Shown: in pieces, positions 8,749 through 18,576 of the stretch
Numbering within the stretch: position 1 is the first letter of the stretch
Layout of the letters: each line of letters starts with the position of its first letter
Origin: Antrodiella citrinella
Taxonomy: Eukaryota; Basidiomycota; Agaricomycetes; Polyporales; Steccherinaceae
DNA: 19,842 nt
Reading direction: 5' to 3'
NCBI GenBank assembly: GCA_004802725.1
Contig: SGPM01000432.1
Location: forward strand, 1-19,842
Made by a program: the position numbers and the translations under genes
The notes under the pieces: model-generated
Database searches by the model: none
What the model was told of the DNA's origin: nothing
Seen by the model: only the letters and a program-made list of their open reading frames with translations

Positions 8749-10834
8749 ATGAAGGAGATCATATACATCCAAGCTGGCAATCTCTCCAACTACGTCGGAA
8801 CCCACTTCTGGAACACGCAAGAGAGCTACTTCACATACGAGGAATCAGAAGAGTCTTACGTCGACCATGACGTCTCCTTCCGGGAGGGAAAAACTCTGAA
8901 GGTACGTTCCCAACTTCCTACACGATGTGTAATCCAGGGTTGAGTTGTCTGAGGTTGCCTCGTTCTAAGGGCGAAGCGACCTTCAGCCCCAGGCTCCTAC
9001 TTTTCGACCGGAAATGTGAGCCACAATTTCACTAGCCCAGCGGCACGAAATGACGGGATGCATGTGGTCAGCGAACTTTGGTGCGCTGACGGACGGGTTG
9101 TACGAACAAGAAGTGGGGCAGCAGGACTCAGGAACCTCTCAATGGTATGTGGTGCTAGGATCGCGCTCAAACAGCCACTGATACGAATGCCTAATTAGGA
9201 ACGGAATCGTAGATGAATTTCGTCAGCCCGTCGTCACAAAAAGCAAGTATCAATCCAGACTAGAACTGGAGGCGGAAACGAAAGATCTGGACGATGAGGA
9301 TGAGGATGAGGCTACTGGCGTCTCAGAAATCCGCTTCTGGTCGGATTACAGTCGCGTGTTCTACCATCCCCGAACGTCACAAAGGCTCCCCGACGTCGCC
9401 GACTACGAACATGCGGACGGAGATTGGGTGTCTGGTCGAGATGCTTTCACAAAGTACAACGAGGTACGCTGGATCCTACATTTCTCATGGGATGCAAGCG
9501 CTGATTACGTGCGTCAGGAAACAGAGCTTATGGAAGACTCGTTCCGATTTTTCGTGGAAGAGTGCGATAACCCGCAGGTATGATGGAATCCCAGTTCGGA
9601 CTGAACACTGAGTGCTTCAACGTCGACGCAGGGTCTTCAAGTCATCAACGACACTGCGAGCTTTGGGTCGTTTACGCATTCATTTCTATCCGCGTTTCGT
9701 GACGATTTTACAAAGCTTCCCTGCTGGACGTTCTCTCTTCTCTCGGACAGTGTTCCGGGCTCCTTGAATGTTGACGAAGTACGTTGCTTTCCCAAAATAA
9801 CTCGGCGAGCTGCCTGACTGATGCTTGATTAGCCGAGGGGTATTGCCAAGGCCGTCAACGATGCTCTATGCCTCCAAAGCTTGAATGAGCTGTCCACTTT
9901 GAACGTTCCTATACAATCGCCCCTTGCATGGGAATCCGGTCCTTGGTTGGAGGACATCACGTTGAAGGTACTCCTCCGCATCGAATCAACCCTGTACTTG
10001 TCACTGACCTTTTGACTCAGAGAGATGCACCGTATCATACTTCAAGTGTGCTTGCGACGCACATAGAGAGTATCACGCTACCTTTTCGGTTGGTCGTTTT
10101 ACCGTTCTTCTGTTGCCCACCATCTGAACATACGTCCGCACAGGCTGAAGCATTCGCAGGACACCTTGTTCAACATGTCATCCTTGCTCAGTATGAGAGG
10201 AAATCAGCGTTTCGCTCATCTCTCCGGCGCATTCCCTCTGGGTCTGGGAGACCAGAGCATCGAAAAACGGCTATATGATCTGTCGTTGAATACTTACAAG
10301 ACAAGTACACCGGTACATGGCGTAGTTTGATCATCTTAAGCCAAACGTATTGAACCATAACGCAGGTACAGATTAGTGGGTGTATAGACGTTTCTAGAGG
10401 TCTCTCACCAGCTTCAAAATTGGCATATTCAGAATGGAGGGGCCAATGGAGACCAGAACCGCATTAGTAAGATTCTAACTCTGTCGATGTCTTATGTCGC
10501 TAATCGCACCGTACTCTGTAGTGTTGGCGCTCCTGCTATCCCTGTGCCTACATCCTTTCCGAGGTACTTCACCTCCGGACCTACTCCGTCTACACTTTCG
10601 TCCTTCGCCACGCTCTCAACAACGACTCGTACCGCCATCCTGTTCACTCAGTACGCGAAGTTCATGGACGAGTGTACAAAGCAGTACGCTCATGTAGTGC
10701 AGCAGATGGGATTGGAGATGGACGATGTGAAGGACTTGAGAGATACGCTTCGCGCGTTGGAAGATGAGTACAGAGGTGATGATCATACATTTGACAGTGA
10801 CGATAATGACGAAGGGCTGGGGGAAGACGAGTAA
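8749..10834 (+). CDS. DML1: DML1/Misato tubulin-like protein (mitochondrial inheritance), 11 exons, 509 aa
   Basis: DML1/Misato proteins are tubulin/FtsZ-related cytosolic proteins tied to mitochondrial distribution and mtDNA inheritance in yeast. Exons: 8749-8901, 8970-9015, 9072-9144, 9199-9463, 9518-9577, 9632-9778, 9833-9967, 10021-10088, 10144-10312, 10366-10466, 10522-10834. The frame stays open through all ten introns (53-68 bp). The N-terminus [20 protein letters not shown] then [10 protein letters not shown] is the Misato signature, followed by [27 protein letters not shown] (exons 2-3) and [11 protein letters not shown]. The middle has [10 protein letters not shown] and [14 protein letters not shown], the Misato tubulin-like domain. 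The C-terminus has [11 protein letters not shown], a helical segment, then an acidic tail ([13 protein letters not shown]). The ATG was chosen because it starts exactly at the conserved MKEI; an upstream TTG-initiated extension is not credible. The length matches fungal orthologues. It appears intact. Confidence 0.92.
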
Positions 10835-10838
10835 TAAA
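10833..10838 (+). terminator. AATAAA polyadenylation-type signal overlapping the DML1 stop codon
   Basis: The DML1 stop TAA (10832-10834) overlaps AATAAA at 10833-10838. Fungal polyadenylation signals are loose, so this is suggestive only; used alone it would give a very short 3' UTR. Confidence 0.35.
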
Positions 10839-11428
10839 CAACGTTCGACTGTCACAGAGAGAGTTAGAGCTTTTCAAAGACCACGGAAGATTTTACGGTG
10901 AGACCATTCGTAAGCTGAAGTTTGGATCGACCCCAATAGTAGACTCCCTAATTGTCGTGATCATCCTTTGCACTGGCCTATATACACCGACACATACACG
11001 ATTTACATCTACTGATTCTTGCAACGAACAAACTTCGGTGATACCGTGACACTCCTGCTTCAGACGACCTTCTTGCGCGTGATACGATCCCACCGCACTA
11101 GTTTCGACCCACGTTCGGTGCATCAGCGGAGAGATATCGGCGTATAGTGACGCCATATACTTACTTGGCAGATCCTCGTATCGCAATGTCCGCTCAAGAA
11201 AGACTCATCCTCTTCTTCGACCTCGTCTCGCCCATCGTAGCTCATCACCAAACACGGCGGAGCCATCCTACATCACCAAATCGGGCCTACCTTCGTCATT
11301 GATCGCGAGCGCTTAGATTGAGCTGCTAATATTTGACTGAAAAGCATCATCGTCTCTTTCATCCTCGACCTCCCCCGCATCGTCTCCACGACCTCCTCGT
11401 ATCGCCCTCGAGATCATCGTTGGCAACG
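10835..11428. other. Intergenic region between DML1 and the Tps3/Tsl1-like gene
   Basis: Holds the DML1 3' end and the promoter and 5' UTR of the next gene. From about 11200 the plus strand becomes pyrimidine-rich with repeated CCTCG/CGTCTC motifs running up to the ATG at 11429, as is common in basidiomycete core promoters. I found no clear stress element (CCCCT/AGGGG) or TATA box, and no gene. Confidence 0.4.
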
Positions 11429-14400
11429 ATGAGCTCTCTCAGAAATCAGCGAGCGATCATCGCGACCCTCTTCCTCCCTAATACCGCTGTCCTCGGAGAC
11501 TCCGCACCTAGCACCCCTGGAGACCATGTTAGCTCGAATGTACCGTTCAAGGGATCTCATACGCCTACACAGCGTCCGAGCCTTTTGAACAAGCCGGGTC
11601 CGCTGAAAAGTATTGTCGAAGATCTCAAGGACAAGGTGAGTTGCTCATCGTGGATTATGGGAGGAGAAGTGCCGAGGTGCTGCGACTATATCTCCCGACC
11701 CATTCGCCCATACCATATTTATCTGTGACAAAATTTGCTGAACACTTTCGTCCAGTCTCGTGCTGTTAGTCCGGCGATCACTCCACGCCAGGAAAGCAGC
11801 AATCCCTTTAGTTTCCCCGGCCTCACCACCAACACCGTCGTTGGTGGAGCATCCGCCGCTGCCCAATCCCTATTGGACTCTGTCTCGACGGTCATCGGTA
11901 CTAGTGAAGATGGTCAACGGAAGCACCAAACTACTCATAACAACGCCGCTCATGCCCGTGTCCAACGACGAGCTTCGCGGTCTTCCGGTGCTCGGAACGC
12001 ATCCCGGTCGCTTTCTGCAACCCGGCAAGACTCGTACACTCACTCCCAGCCATGGCATGTGGAGAGCAACCCTCACTGCAATGGTGGTCTCAAGAATGCC
12101 TTGGAAAGTGTTCAGGGACGGTTGCGAACTAAGCTTTGGGTAGGAACACTCGGTACGAACACCGATAAGTTCAAGGAGAGCCTGAAGAGGAATATGGAGT
12201 GGAGGATGAGAGAAGAACATGAGAGTTTGCCTGTGTGGATTCCGGACTCTGATTTTGCTGGCTGCTACGACGAGTTCTGCCATCAAGTTGGTCGCTTGTA
12301 CATCTTTCTCAGAGTGCATGATACTCATTTTCGCTCGTTCTACAGGTTCTTTGGCCGTGTCTTCATTATGCCATTCCGGACGCGCCGAAGACCAAATCGT
12401 TCTACGAGTCCGGTTCCTTCAAGCAATACGTAGCTGTCAACCAACGTTTTGCGGACGCCATTGTCTCAACCTACCGCGATGGTGACATCATCTGGGTTAA
12501 CGACTACCACCTGATGCTTCTTCCCTCGATGATTCGCTCCAAACTTCCCAATGCGACCATCGGGTTCTTCATGCACGTCGCATTCCCTTCCTCAGAGATC
12601 TTCCGCTGCCTCTCCGTGCGCAACGAGCTGTTGCACGGTGTGCTTGGTGCGGATTTGATTGGTTTCCAGACGGCGAACTTCGCGCGTCATTTCAGGCAGA
12701 CCGTCAGTCGTATCCTGAGTACCGAGGCGCTGCCTAAGGGTATCCAGATGGAAGACCGCTTTGTGGATGTCGGCGTGTTCCCTATTGGTATTGATGTCAA
12801 GGCATTGACTGAGAAGAGGTCGGTCTTTCGTTCTCTTTGAATCCCCGTCCTGACTGACGACACTACATGTAGGCGTGACCCAGAAGTTACCGAATGGGTA
12901 AAAGTCCTCAGGCAGCGATACGCCGGTATGAAACTCATCGTCGGACGTGACAAGCTTGACGAGATTCAGGTTTGTTTTGATCGAAACATTGTCCTCGTGC
13001 GATACTAACCCTCTTCACTCACAGGGAGTGCGTCACAAACTCCAAGCCTTTGCAAGCTTCCTCGAGAAGCACCCAGAGTACCAGGGCAAGGCGGTACTGA
13101 TCCAGGTAGCCCTTCAGACCACTGAGGAGAATGAGCTACAAGGTGGTGTCTCCGACATCGTCTCGCACATCAACTCTCGCTTCTCTACCCTCACGTACCA
13201 ACCCGTGGTGTTCTTGCATACGCAAGATCTGACGTTCAACCAATACTTGGCGCTGCTGACCGTCGCGGATGCGTTCATGGTGACCAGTTTGAGGGAGGGC
13301 ATGGCATTGAGGACACACGAGTTTGTCGAGTGTCAAGAGGGCCGACACAGGCCATTGATTCTCAGTGAAGTAAGTGTCATTTTTTCCTGGTAACGATATC
13401 GCGGAACTGACCATGGTCTTTGCAGTTCACTGGATCTTACAGCTACAGCGGTTTCCGCTCTTGCATCGCCATTAACCCTTGGGATAAGCGTACCACCGCC
13501 AACGCGATCTACCAAGCTCTCACCATGCCCGATGATGAAGCTCTCTCCCGCTGGGAAGACTTGCATAACCACGTCGTCACACAGTCTGCACAGGCCTTCG
13601 TCACGACTTTCCTGCTCCGCTGCCTTCGCGCCAACCTCTCTCACCAGCCCGACTCGCTCGCCGTTGCGCCTCTTGACGTCAACCTCGTCCTCCCGCGCTA
13701 CAAGCACAGTGATAAGAGGATGATCCTTGTCGACTTTGAGGGAACGCTTTGGAAGCGGGACTTCAATGCCATGCGGGTGATGGCGAAGCCGAACGCGCTT
13801 GACGTATCAAGTGAAGAAGGAATGGGCCTCGGCGGGTTCAATGGTTGGGGTTTCGAAGAGGATATCCTCAAAGTCCTCAAGAAGCTGTCTGAAGACTCCC
13901 GGAACGAGGTCTGGTTGTTGAGCGGTTTGCCCGTCAAGGGTGCGTTGGAGGTGATCGCGAAGGAGGCGCCGAAGGTTGGCATCGTCGCTGAGAATGGATG
14001 CTTCGTCAAGACAAGAGCCACCAGGAGCGGAGAGTCTGCCTGGATGAACATGGTAGCCAACTTCAACTTGACGTGGAAAGTGCCATGTCTGGAAATTCTG
14101 TACTACGTGCGTTCGCATTATTGTCTTGTCTGTCGTTTGGAGACTCACCGGTTGACATTAGTTCACCGAGCGTACACCCAACTCGTTCATCGAAGAGCGC
14201 GAAGCGTCTATCGTCTGGAGGTTCTGGACAGGCGCAATGGACAACTCGTCCTCGGACCGACAATGGGCACGTCGTCAAGCAGCTGAAGCCCAGAACCACA
14301 TCTTCGATAGGTAAGTCTGTTTCTGCAGAGTGTGACGTTAATGTCAGCTAACTTGGTCGTGTACAGTCTTGGTGAACGCTACGGCCTCCGTATCATCCCA

Positions 14401-14862
14401 GGCTCGAATTCTTTCCTCGTGCTGCCTAACAACATCTCAAGATCCACCGCCGTTGGCGCAATTTTGCACCCCGGAGGACCCGCTCACGTCCCCATCGTCC
14501 GAGGCACTACCGGCCCCACCTCACCCATTCGCGCATCCGGAGGCCCCGGGATCTCTTCATCCTGGCTCTCCTCCGAGACTGCTGACGCGACATACGAGCC
14601 GTCCATCACCGCTGACTTCGTCCTTGCCATCGGAAAGGACGAGAAGCTACTACGCAGGTTGAATGAGCTAGATAACGCCGAGACGGTGTTCACGGGCGGC
14701 GCCGTGCGCGTGAACGGCGTGCAGGTGGGACATCCTGTGGGAGACAGTGAGGGCGTGGCGGGTGGAGGGTCTGGGAATGGTACTGATGCAAAGTGGAGAG
14801 TCAAGCCGGAGGAGGTCGTCAAGGTTCTCCAGAGGTTCGCGGATGTTGAGACGAGGAAGTAA
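11429..14862 (+). CDS. TPS3: Trehalose-6-phosphate synthase complex regulatory subunit (Tps3/Tsl1-like), 992 aa, 8 exons
   Basis: A GT20 (trehalose-6-P synthase) domain followed by a trehalose-6-P phosphatase (HAD) domain. Exons: 11429-11635, 11756-12286, 12346-12818, 12873-12969, 13025-13369, 13426-14106, 14162-14310, 14367-14862. Residues 1-25 (RAIIATLFLPNT) are followed by a Ser/Pro-rich linker, then CNGGLKNALESV (177 on), WVNDYHLMLLP, IGFFMHVAFPSSEIFR, LLHGVLGADLIGFQT and GVFPIGID, all classic GT20. Catalytic positions are altered: the UDP-glucose motif GVDRLDYTKG reads VGRDKLDEIQG (Arg to Lys, Lys to Gln), and DGMNLV reads EGMALR (527). The HAD motif DxDGT reads DFEGT (654-658), SGRD reads SGLP (717 on) and GDDxTDE reads IGKDEK (916-921). 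This pattern points to a non-catalytic scaffold like yeast Tps3/Tsl1 rather than Tps1 or Tps2. Intron 1 is long (120 bp), the others 54-59 bp. The frame is intact. Confidence 0.88.
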
Positions 14863-15035
14863 TGTTTAAAGGAAGGAAGGCAAACAAAGCACGATGGTAT
14901 GGGAGCCAGAATGAATGAATAGAAGATAGAGCGCGGCATGCTCGTTGTATTGTTCATGCTACATGTCGAATTAGCACGGCTGTCCATTTGTATTTCATAT
15001 GTATTCTTCCGGTACAGTACGCCGGAATGAGGATG

Positions 15036-16648
15036 CTACACATCATTTTGCGGCGACGGGGAGGGGGTCACTTGATGCTGCAAAGGCACCTGTCGGCTTA
15101 GTTTCGAAGCCTCGTAATCCTTCTGGTATGCTGCCACATACGGCTACGAACAACAGACACGCAGAAATGAGTAAAAGCCGAGCCGAATTGCTAGTCACAA
15201 GAGTACGAACCGCTTTCTCTTCGTCACTCATCGACCGCCACTTCTGCGCAGCGACACAATGACTCCGTGTGCCTCTTTGTTTAACCCATGTCTTCATGAA
15301 ATCTTTGTAAAACCTGCAGATTTCTTCCTCTCATTAACTTCATAATTTCAAGTATGACTGCGTGAAATCGTTACTCACCTGATATAGGACACTGTTGCTC
15401 TGGGAGGGCATGTTTTCACCTTCCGTCTCAGAAAGGTACCGTTCAATCCACGAACCACGCCGTTGTGCACCATACGCTTATACACTTCGCATTCCTCCCG
15501 GTACTTTGACATAGCAGCCTTATAAACCTCTCGATAAGGCTGTGTGAGGGGAAAAGCTAATAAGCTTCGCCGCCGCAGGAGCACTTCCGGCGAATATGAA
15601 ACTGACCACTTTCTGCTCCTCAGTCAACTCGTTCCATACATCAGCCGCCTTGGCTGTGCCAAACGACTTTGCTCTTGCTTGTTTAAAGATCACGAATACG
15701 GTTGGCGGTCTGCACGGAACGGTGATATTAGAATGATCTTTGATATCTGTATATGAATCTGTCACGCGCCATCCAACACAATATATACGAAAGAACTTAC
15801 ACGTACCTTCAACGATTTTGGTCGCCCTTAAACGCTGTCTTGAACTTTTCAGGTCCATCTTCAACACGCCGGACAGTGTGCCGCTCTGCATCTGGGCAGC
15901 AAACTCTAGTTTCGACGTTTGATATCTCTCCATCTCTGCTTTGAAGGCATCAATGTAGGACTTTACCCCATTGAAGACCGCGCTCATAAGGACCACGGAT
16001 GAAGCAGTGACACGAATAGATAATGTACCTGTTGTTCTTCCTTAGAGAGTGTACTCCATACTTGAGCTGCGCCGGCCACGTTTAGACCTTTTGCTGTAGC
16101 CACTCGCAACAAAGGTCGTCTTGGTTGGCGTGGCAAGGTGAGGCCATACGCTTGGCAATACTCATCTACCAGACGTATATATTCCTTACGCGCAGCCACC
16201 GCTGTGTCAATATATGGCTGTACTCGAGTGCATACTGTGTTAGCGGAGAGTTTGCGTTAGGGTCCAATATACGGAGACCTACCTTCTTCTCCGCTGCGCT
16301 CATCCTTCTCCAGATGACGCCCGCTTCCGAAAATTTTGCCGTGCCCTTCACTCCGTGGCGATCCTGCACAAATAAAAGCCAACCTGATCGCGGTCTCTGG
16401 GGTGGTAGCAATGTCGAACTTGAAGAATTGACGGGTTTCGAATTCAGAGTTGAACTCGCTGTTGATGGCATCTCTGAGATGACCGACTGATTCATATCTC
16501 GTCAAATACTTGCGTGAAGACGGAATGGGAATGGGAAACATACTGTATTGAGCCCTGTTTCGTGACTCGGGGCACTGTGAACGCGTCGATGCGACGCAAA
16601 GCACGCGTTGGCATACCGCGGTCGCGACCCGATCGCAATCCTTAGCAT
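15036..16648 (-). CDS. Mitochondrial HMG-box protein with four HMG boxes, 370 aa, 8 exons
   Basis: Exons: 16648-16544, 16471-16283, 16217-16029, 15960-15803, 15709-15610, 15539-15379, 15313-15211, 15143-15036. The N-terminus MLRIAIGSRPRYANACFASH then RRVHSAP is Arg/Ala/Ser-rich without acids, a typical mitochondrial presequence. Four HMG-box-like units follow: box 1 about 58-120 (PRSGWLLFVQ, IWRRMSAAEKKPYID), box 2 about 128-187 (VWSTLSKEEQQSYIDAFKAE), box 3 about 211-271 (PPTVFVIFKQ, VWNELTEEQKPYREVY), box 4 about 290-352 (KWRSMSDEEKAPYVAAYQ). Each keeps the W...L/M-S-x-E-E-[KQ]-x-[PS]-Y core. By family (Abf2, TFAM) such proteins bind and bend mtDNA; two boxes are usual, four are not. Every box has a phase-0 intron at the same place, just before the P/S-Y. 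An upstream in-frame Met (16684) would lengthen the presequence by 12 residues; I prefer 16648. The exon 2 acceptor (CAGAG at 16476-16472) is chosen by frame. Confidence 0.82.
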
Positions 16649-16842
16649 TCTTGATTTATTCTGGAGTCGTCCCAAATATATCATGTCGACGACGCTACAA
16701 TTCTAGGCCTGTGCCAGCAAGATATGTTCCAGTTTGGTTCCAGAATTCAGTACAGGCTCAAGCGCTCAAGTAAGCGCCATATTCACTGCCACTGTGCCAA
16801 AGGTCAATCACTCCGCGCGGAGCAAAATCTTATGCGAGAGAA

Positions 16843-17221
16843 ATGCATTTAGATACTACCATTATTGTTGAAACAATTTTTGACGTATTGCCCTTGGATA
16901 TACCTCCAGTATCGATCAGGTGAGATTGGAAACGATTTGTCCAATTTTTCGGACCAAATCCACCCCATATCGGGCATGAGATGCGTGTCGTATCATACAG
17001 ATGAAACTTTGCGTATCGTTTGATCAAAGGAGAACAAAGAATTAGTATTCTCTGAGGGATACCAGGCATCTTTTGATGCGTATTGTCCACCATATGTGGC
17101 CACTATCTGGCACAAGAAAGCAAACAAATGCTCTTTCGTATCGTGAGGTTGATTTGGACCGTAGTGTCGGTAAGATACCTTAACCAATTCTTTGAATATC
17201 CACTTTAGTATCTAAATGCAT
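16843..17221. mobile_element. 379-bp AT-rich element with 16-bp inverted ends
   Basis: ATGCATTTAGATACTA at 16843-16858 is the exact inverted partner of TAGTATCTAAATGCAT at 17206-17221. The interior is more AT-rich than the neighbouring genes and has only overlapping minus-strand frames (16830-17093, 16993-17187) with no recognised family. This is consistent with a small transposon relic. Target-site duplication not clear. Confidence 0.5.
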
Positions 17222-17397
17222 ATCTTGTACCGCAGATTTTGTCTTGCACGCAGTGAATCTAGATTAGATCGGAAGGGGGTTAAGATTATCGCTTGCAGAT
17301 CCTGCGTCTAGAACCATGTACAAGATCGAGGGATCTGACTCATCTGAGACCTCTTGCGGTGAAGGGCAAAGGGAAGCTGAAACCACCACCACTTTAA

Positions 17398-17883
17398 CCA
17401 ACCGGACTAAACTTGCTTCTGAAGCAAGGAAAGGCCCATGACGACGAGGTGGTTGAGGCGATTTCCCCGGGCGGACATGTGACAAAGCGACGTGCCCGCT
17501 CACGCCCAGTGTCCGCTGAGCTGCGCAGCACGCAATCTGTCCAGACTCCAGAGCATACCCTTACTGGACAGAATGGTGAGTACAATAAATCATGCTACAA
17601 CACTTTGACAACCTATATTCAGATAACTGACTCGCGTGATTGTTGTTGTTGTAATTTAGGGATTCCGTTCTCTGTCCAGACCCGATCATTGGTGATCGTC
17701 TATTCTTCGTATGGTATTCCTTCATCTTCGCCTACATTTTATCATTACTTTTGTGTCTTTTCCGCCACTCTTGGAACCCCTTTTGTTTGTCAGATCTCTC
17801 TTTTCACATGTCTATATGTACTGTATTTAGTAGTTGTCGTAGCTACTCATAATTCACCTTTTCGTGTTTTCATCCCCCATTGA
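17398..17883 (+). other. Orphan open frame with an intron; possible 3' end of a displaced gene
   Basis: The frame is open from 17398. Its first part (to 17575) looks protein-like: HDDEVVEAISPGG, then the basic stretch TKRRARSRPVSAEL. It is followed by an 84-bp intron candidate (17576-17659; GTGAGT donor, AACTGAC branch-like site, TTTAG acceptor). What follows to about 17880 is T-rich and looks like 3' UTR rather than coding sequence. Upstream, a different frame (about 17278-17440) is also open and Ser/Thr/Glu-rich (IEGSDSSETSCGEG). No start codon or family is evident, so it may be the broken tail of a gene brought here with the neighbouring fragments. Confidence 0.3.
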
Positions 17884-17947
17884 GCGCGGCGTGCCAGATT
17901 TACAACAGTTGTATTCGTCTAGGGCAAAGCACATGCATCTCCTGCTG

Positions 17948-17988
17948 TAAGTAGCGCAAACACGCAGCTCCCACTTTAAGTAGCGCAA
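17948..17988. repeat. Short direct repeat TAAGTAGCGCAA, two copies
   Basis: TAAGTAGCGCAA occurs at 17948-17959 and exactly again at 17977-17988, 29 bp apart, between the orphan frame and the glycogen synthase remnant. Role unknown. Confidence 0.5.
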
Positions 17989-18099
17989 GCCCATCGACGG
18001 TTCAATTCCTGACTCTCAACTTGATGCGACTTCGACGGACATCCAAATCATCTACGACCGTCGACATATTCTGAAGGTTCTCCTCGCTCCCGCCAACAC

Positions 18100-18576
18100 A
18101 TGTCGGATACCATGTCGGTCACCAATCTTCCCCGCATCCGCACCGAATCCGGTAGCAACGACACCCAACCCCGTGCACTGAGCTGCTTCCCCAGCGCCAG
18201 TTCCGCCACATTCTTCTTCGGTCCTTCGATACCTCAACCCGGCAAAGAAGGCGACACTTTGGCCAGCAGTACTTCCGGCAATGCCCATCTCGGCGTTCTC
18301 AGCTATGAGCGGCCCGCCACGACCAGTCGACATTCCTGCGGGGGCAGCCCTTCCTTGTTACCTGGGACCAGTAGCCACGACTCCGAAGATGAGTTCTTAA
18401 TGAGCAACGGTCCCCCGGACACTTCCTTCACGTTCAGTGTCGCTGGCAGCACTCCCAGTCCGCAGAAGCCTCATAGGGAAGAGGTCTCGCCCCTACCCAA
18501 TGAGTTCACGCGGGACTCTGGGATCGCGTTGGAGTCAGGCTCGAGCGTCGATTGTTGTCAGTACTGTTACTGTCAG
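18100..18576 (+). pseudogene. Ser/Pro-rich N-terminal reading frame fused in frame to a glycogen synthase fragment
   Basis: An ATG at 18100 opens a 192-codon frame ending at 18678. Residues 1 to about 159 are low-complexity, Ser/Thr/Pro-rich and predicted disordered (MSDTMSVTNLPRIRTESGSN, later SSATFFFGPSIPQPG and SHDSEDEFLMSN). They do not resemble the glycogen synthase N-terminus, which should carry the UDP-glucose/G6P regulatory GT3 half. From residue 160 the frame runs into glycogen synthase sequence and then through that gene's intron to a stop. I do not recognise the source of the Ser/Pro-rich part; it resembles the disordered N-terminus of a fungal regulatory protein. Most likely a chimeric relic. 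A real short gene whose 3' exons lie elsewhere cannot be excluded. Confidence 0.4.

Noticed and set aside
13698..14066. Long minus-strand frames opposite the trehalose gene (also 14484-14987)
   Set aside because: They are antisense shadows of GC-rich coding exons.
5035..14862. A secondary-metabolite gene cluster around the P450
   Set aside because: Its neighbours are housekeeping genes (DML1, trehalose subunit) and repeats; no synthase, transferase or transporter is present.
17999..18009. GGTTCAATTCC resembling a tRNA T-loop/B box
   Set aside because: The five-base T stem does not pair (GACGG against CCTGA), and I found no acceptor stem or A-box at the right distance.
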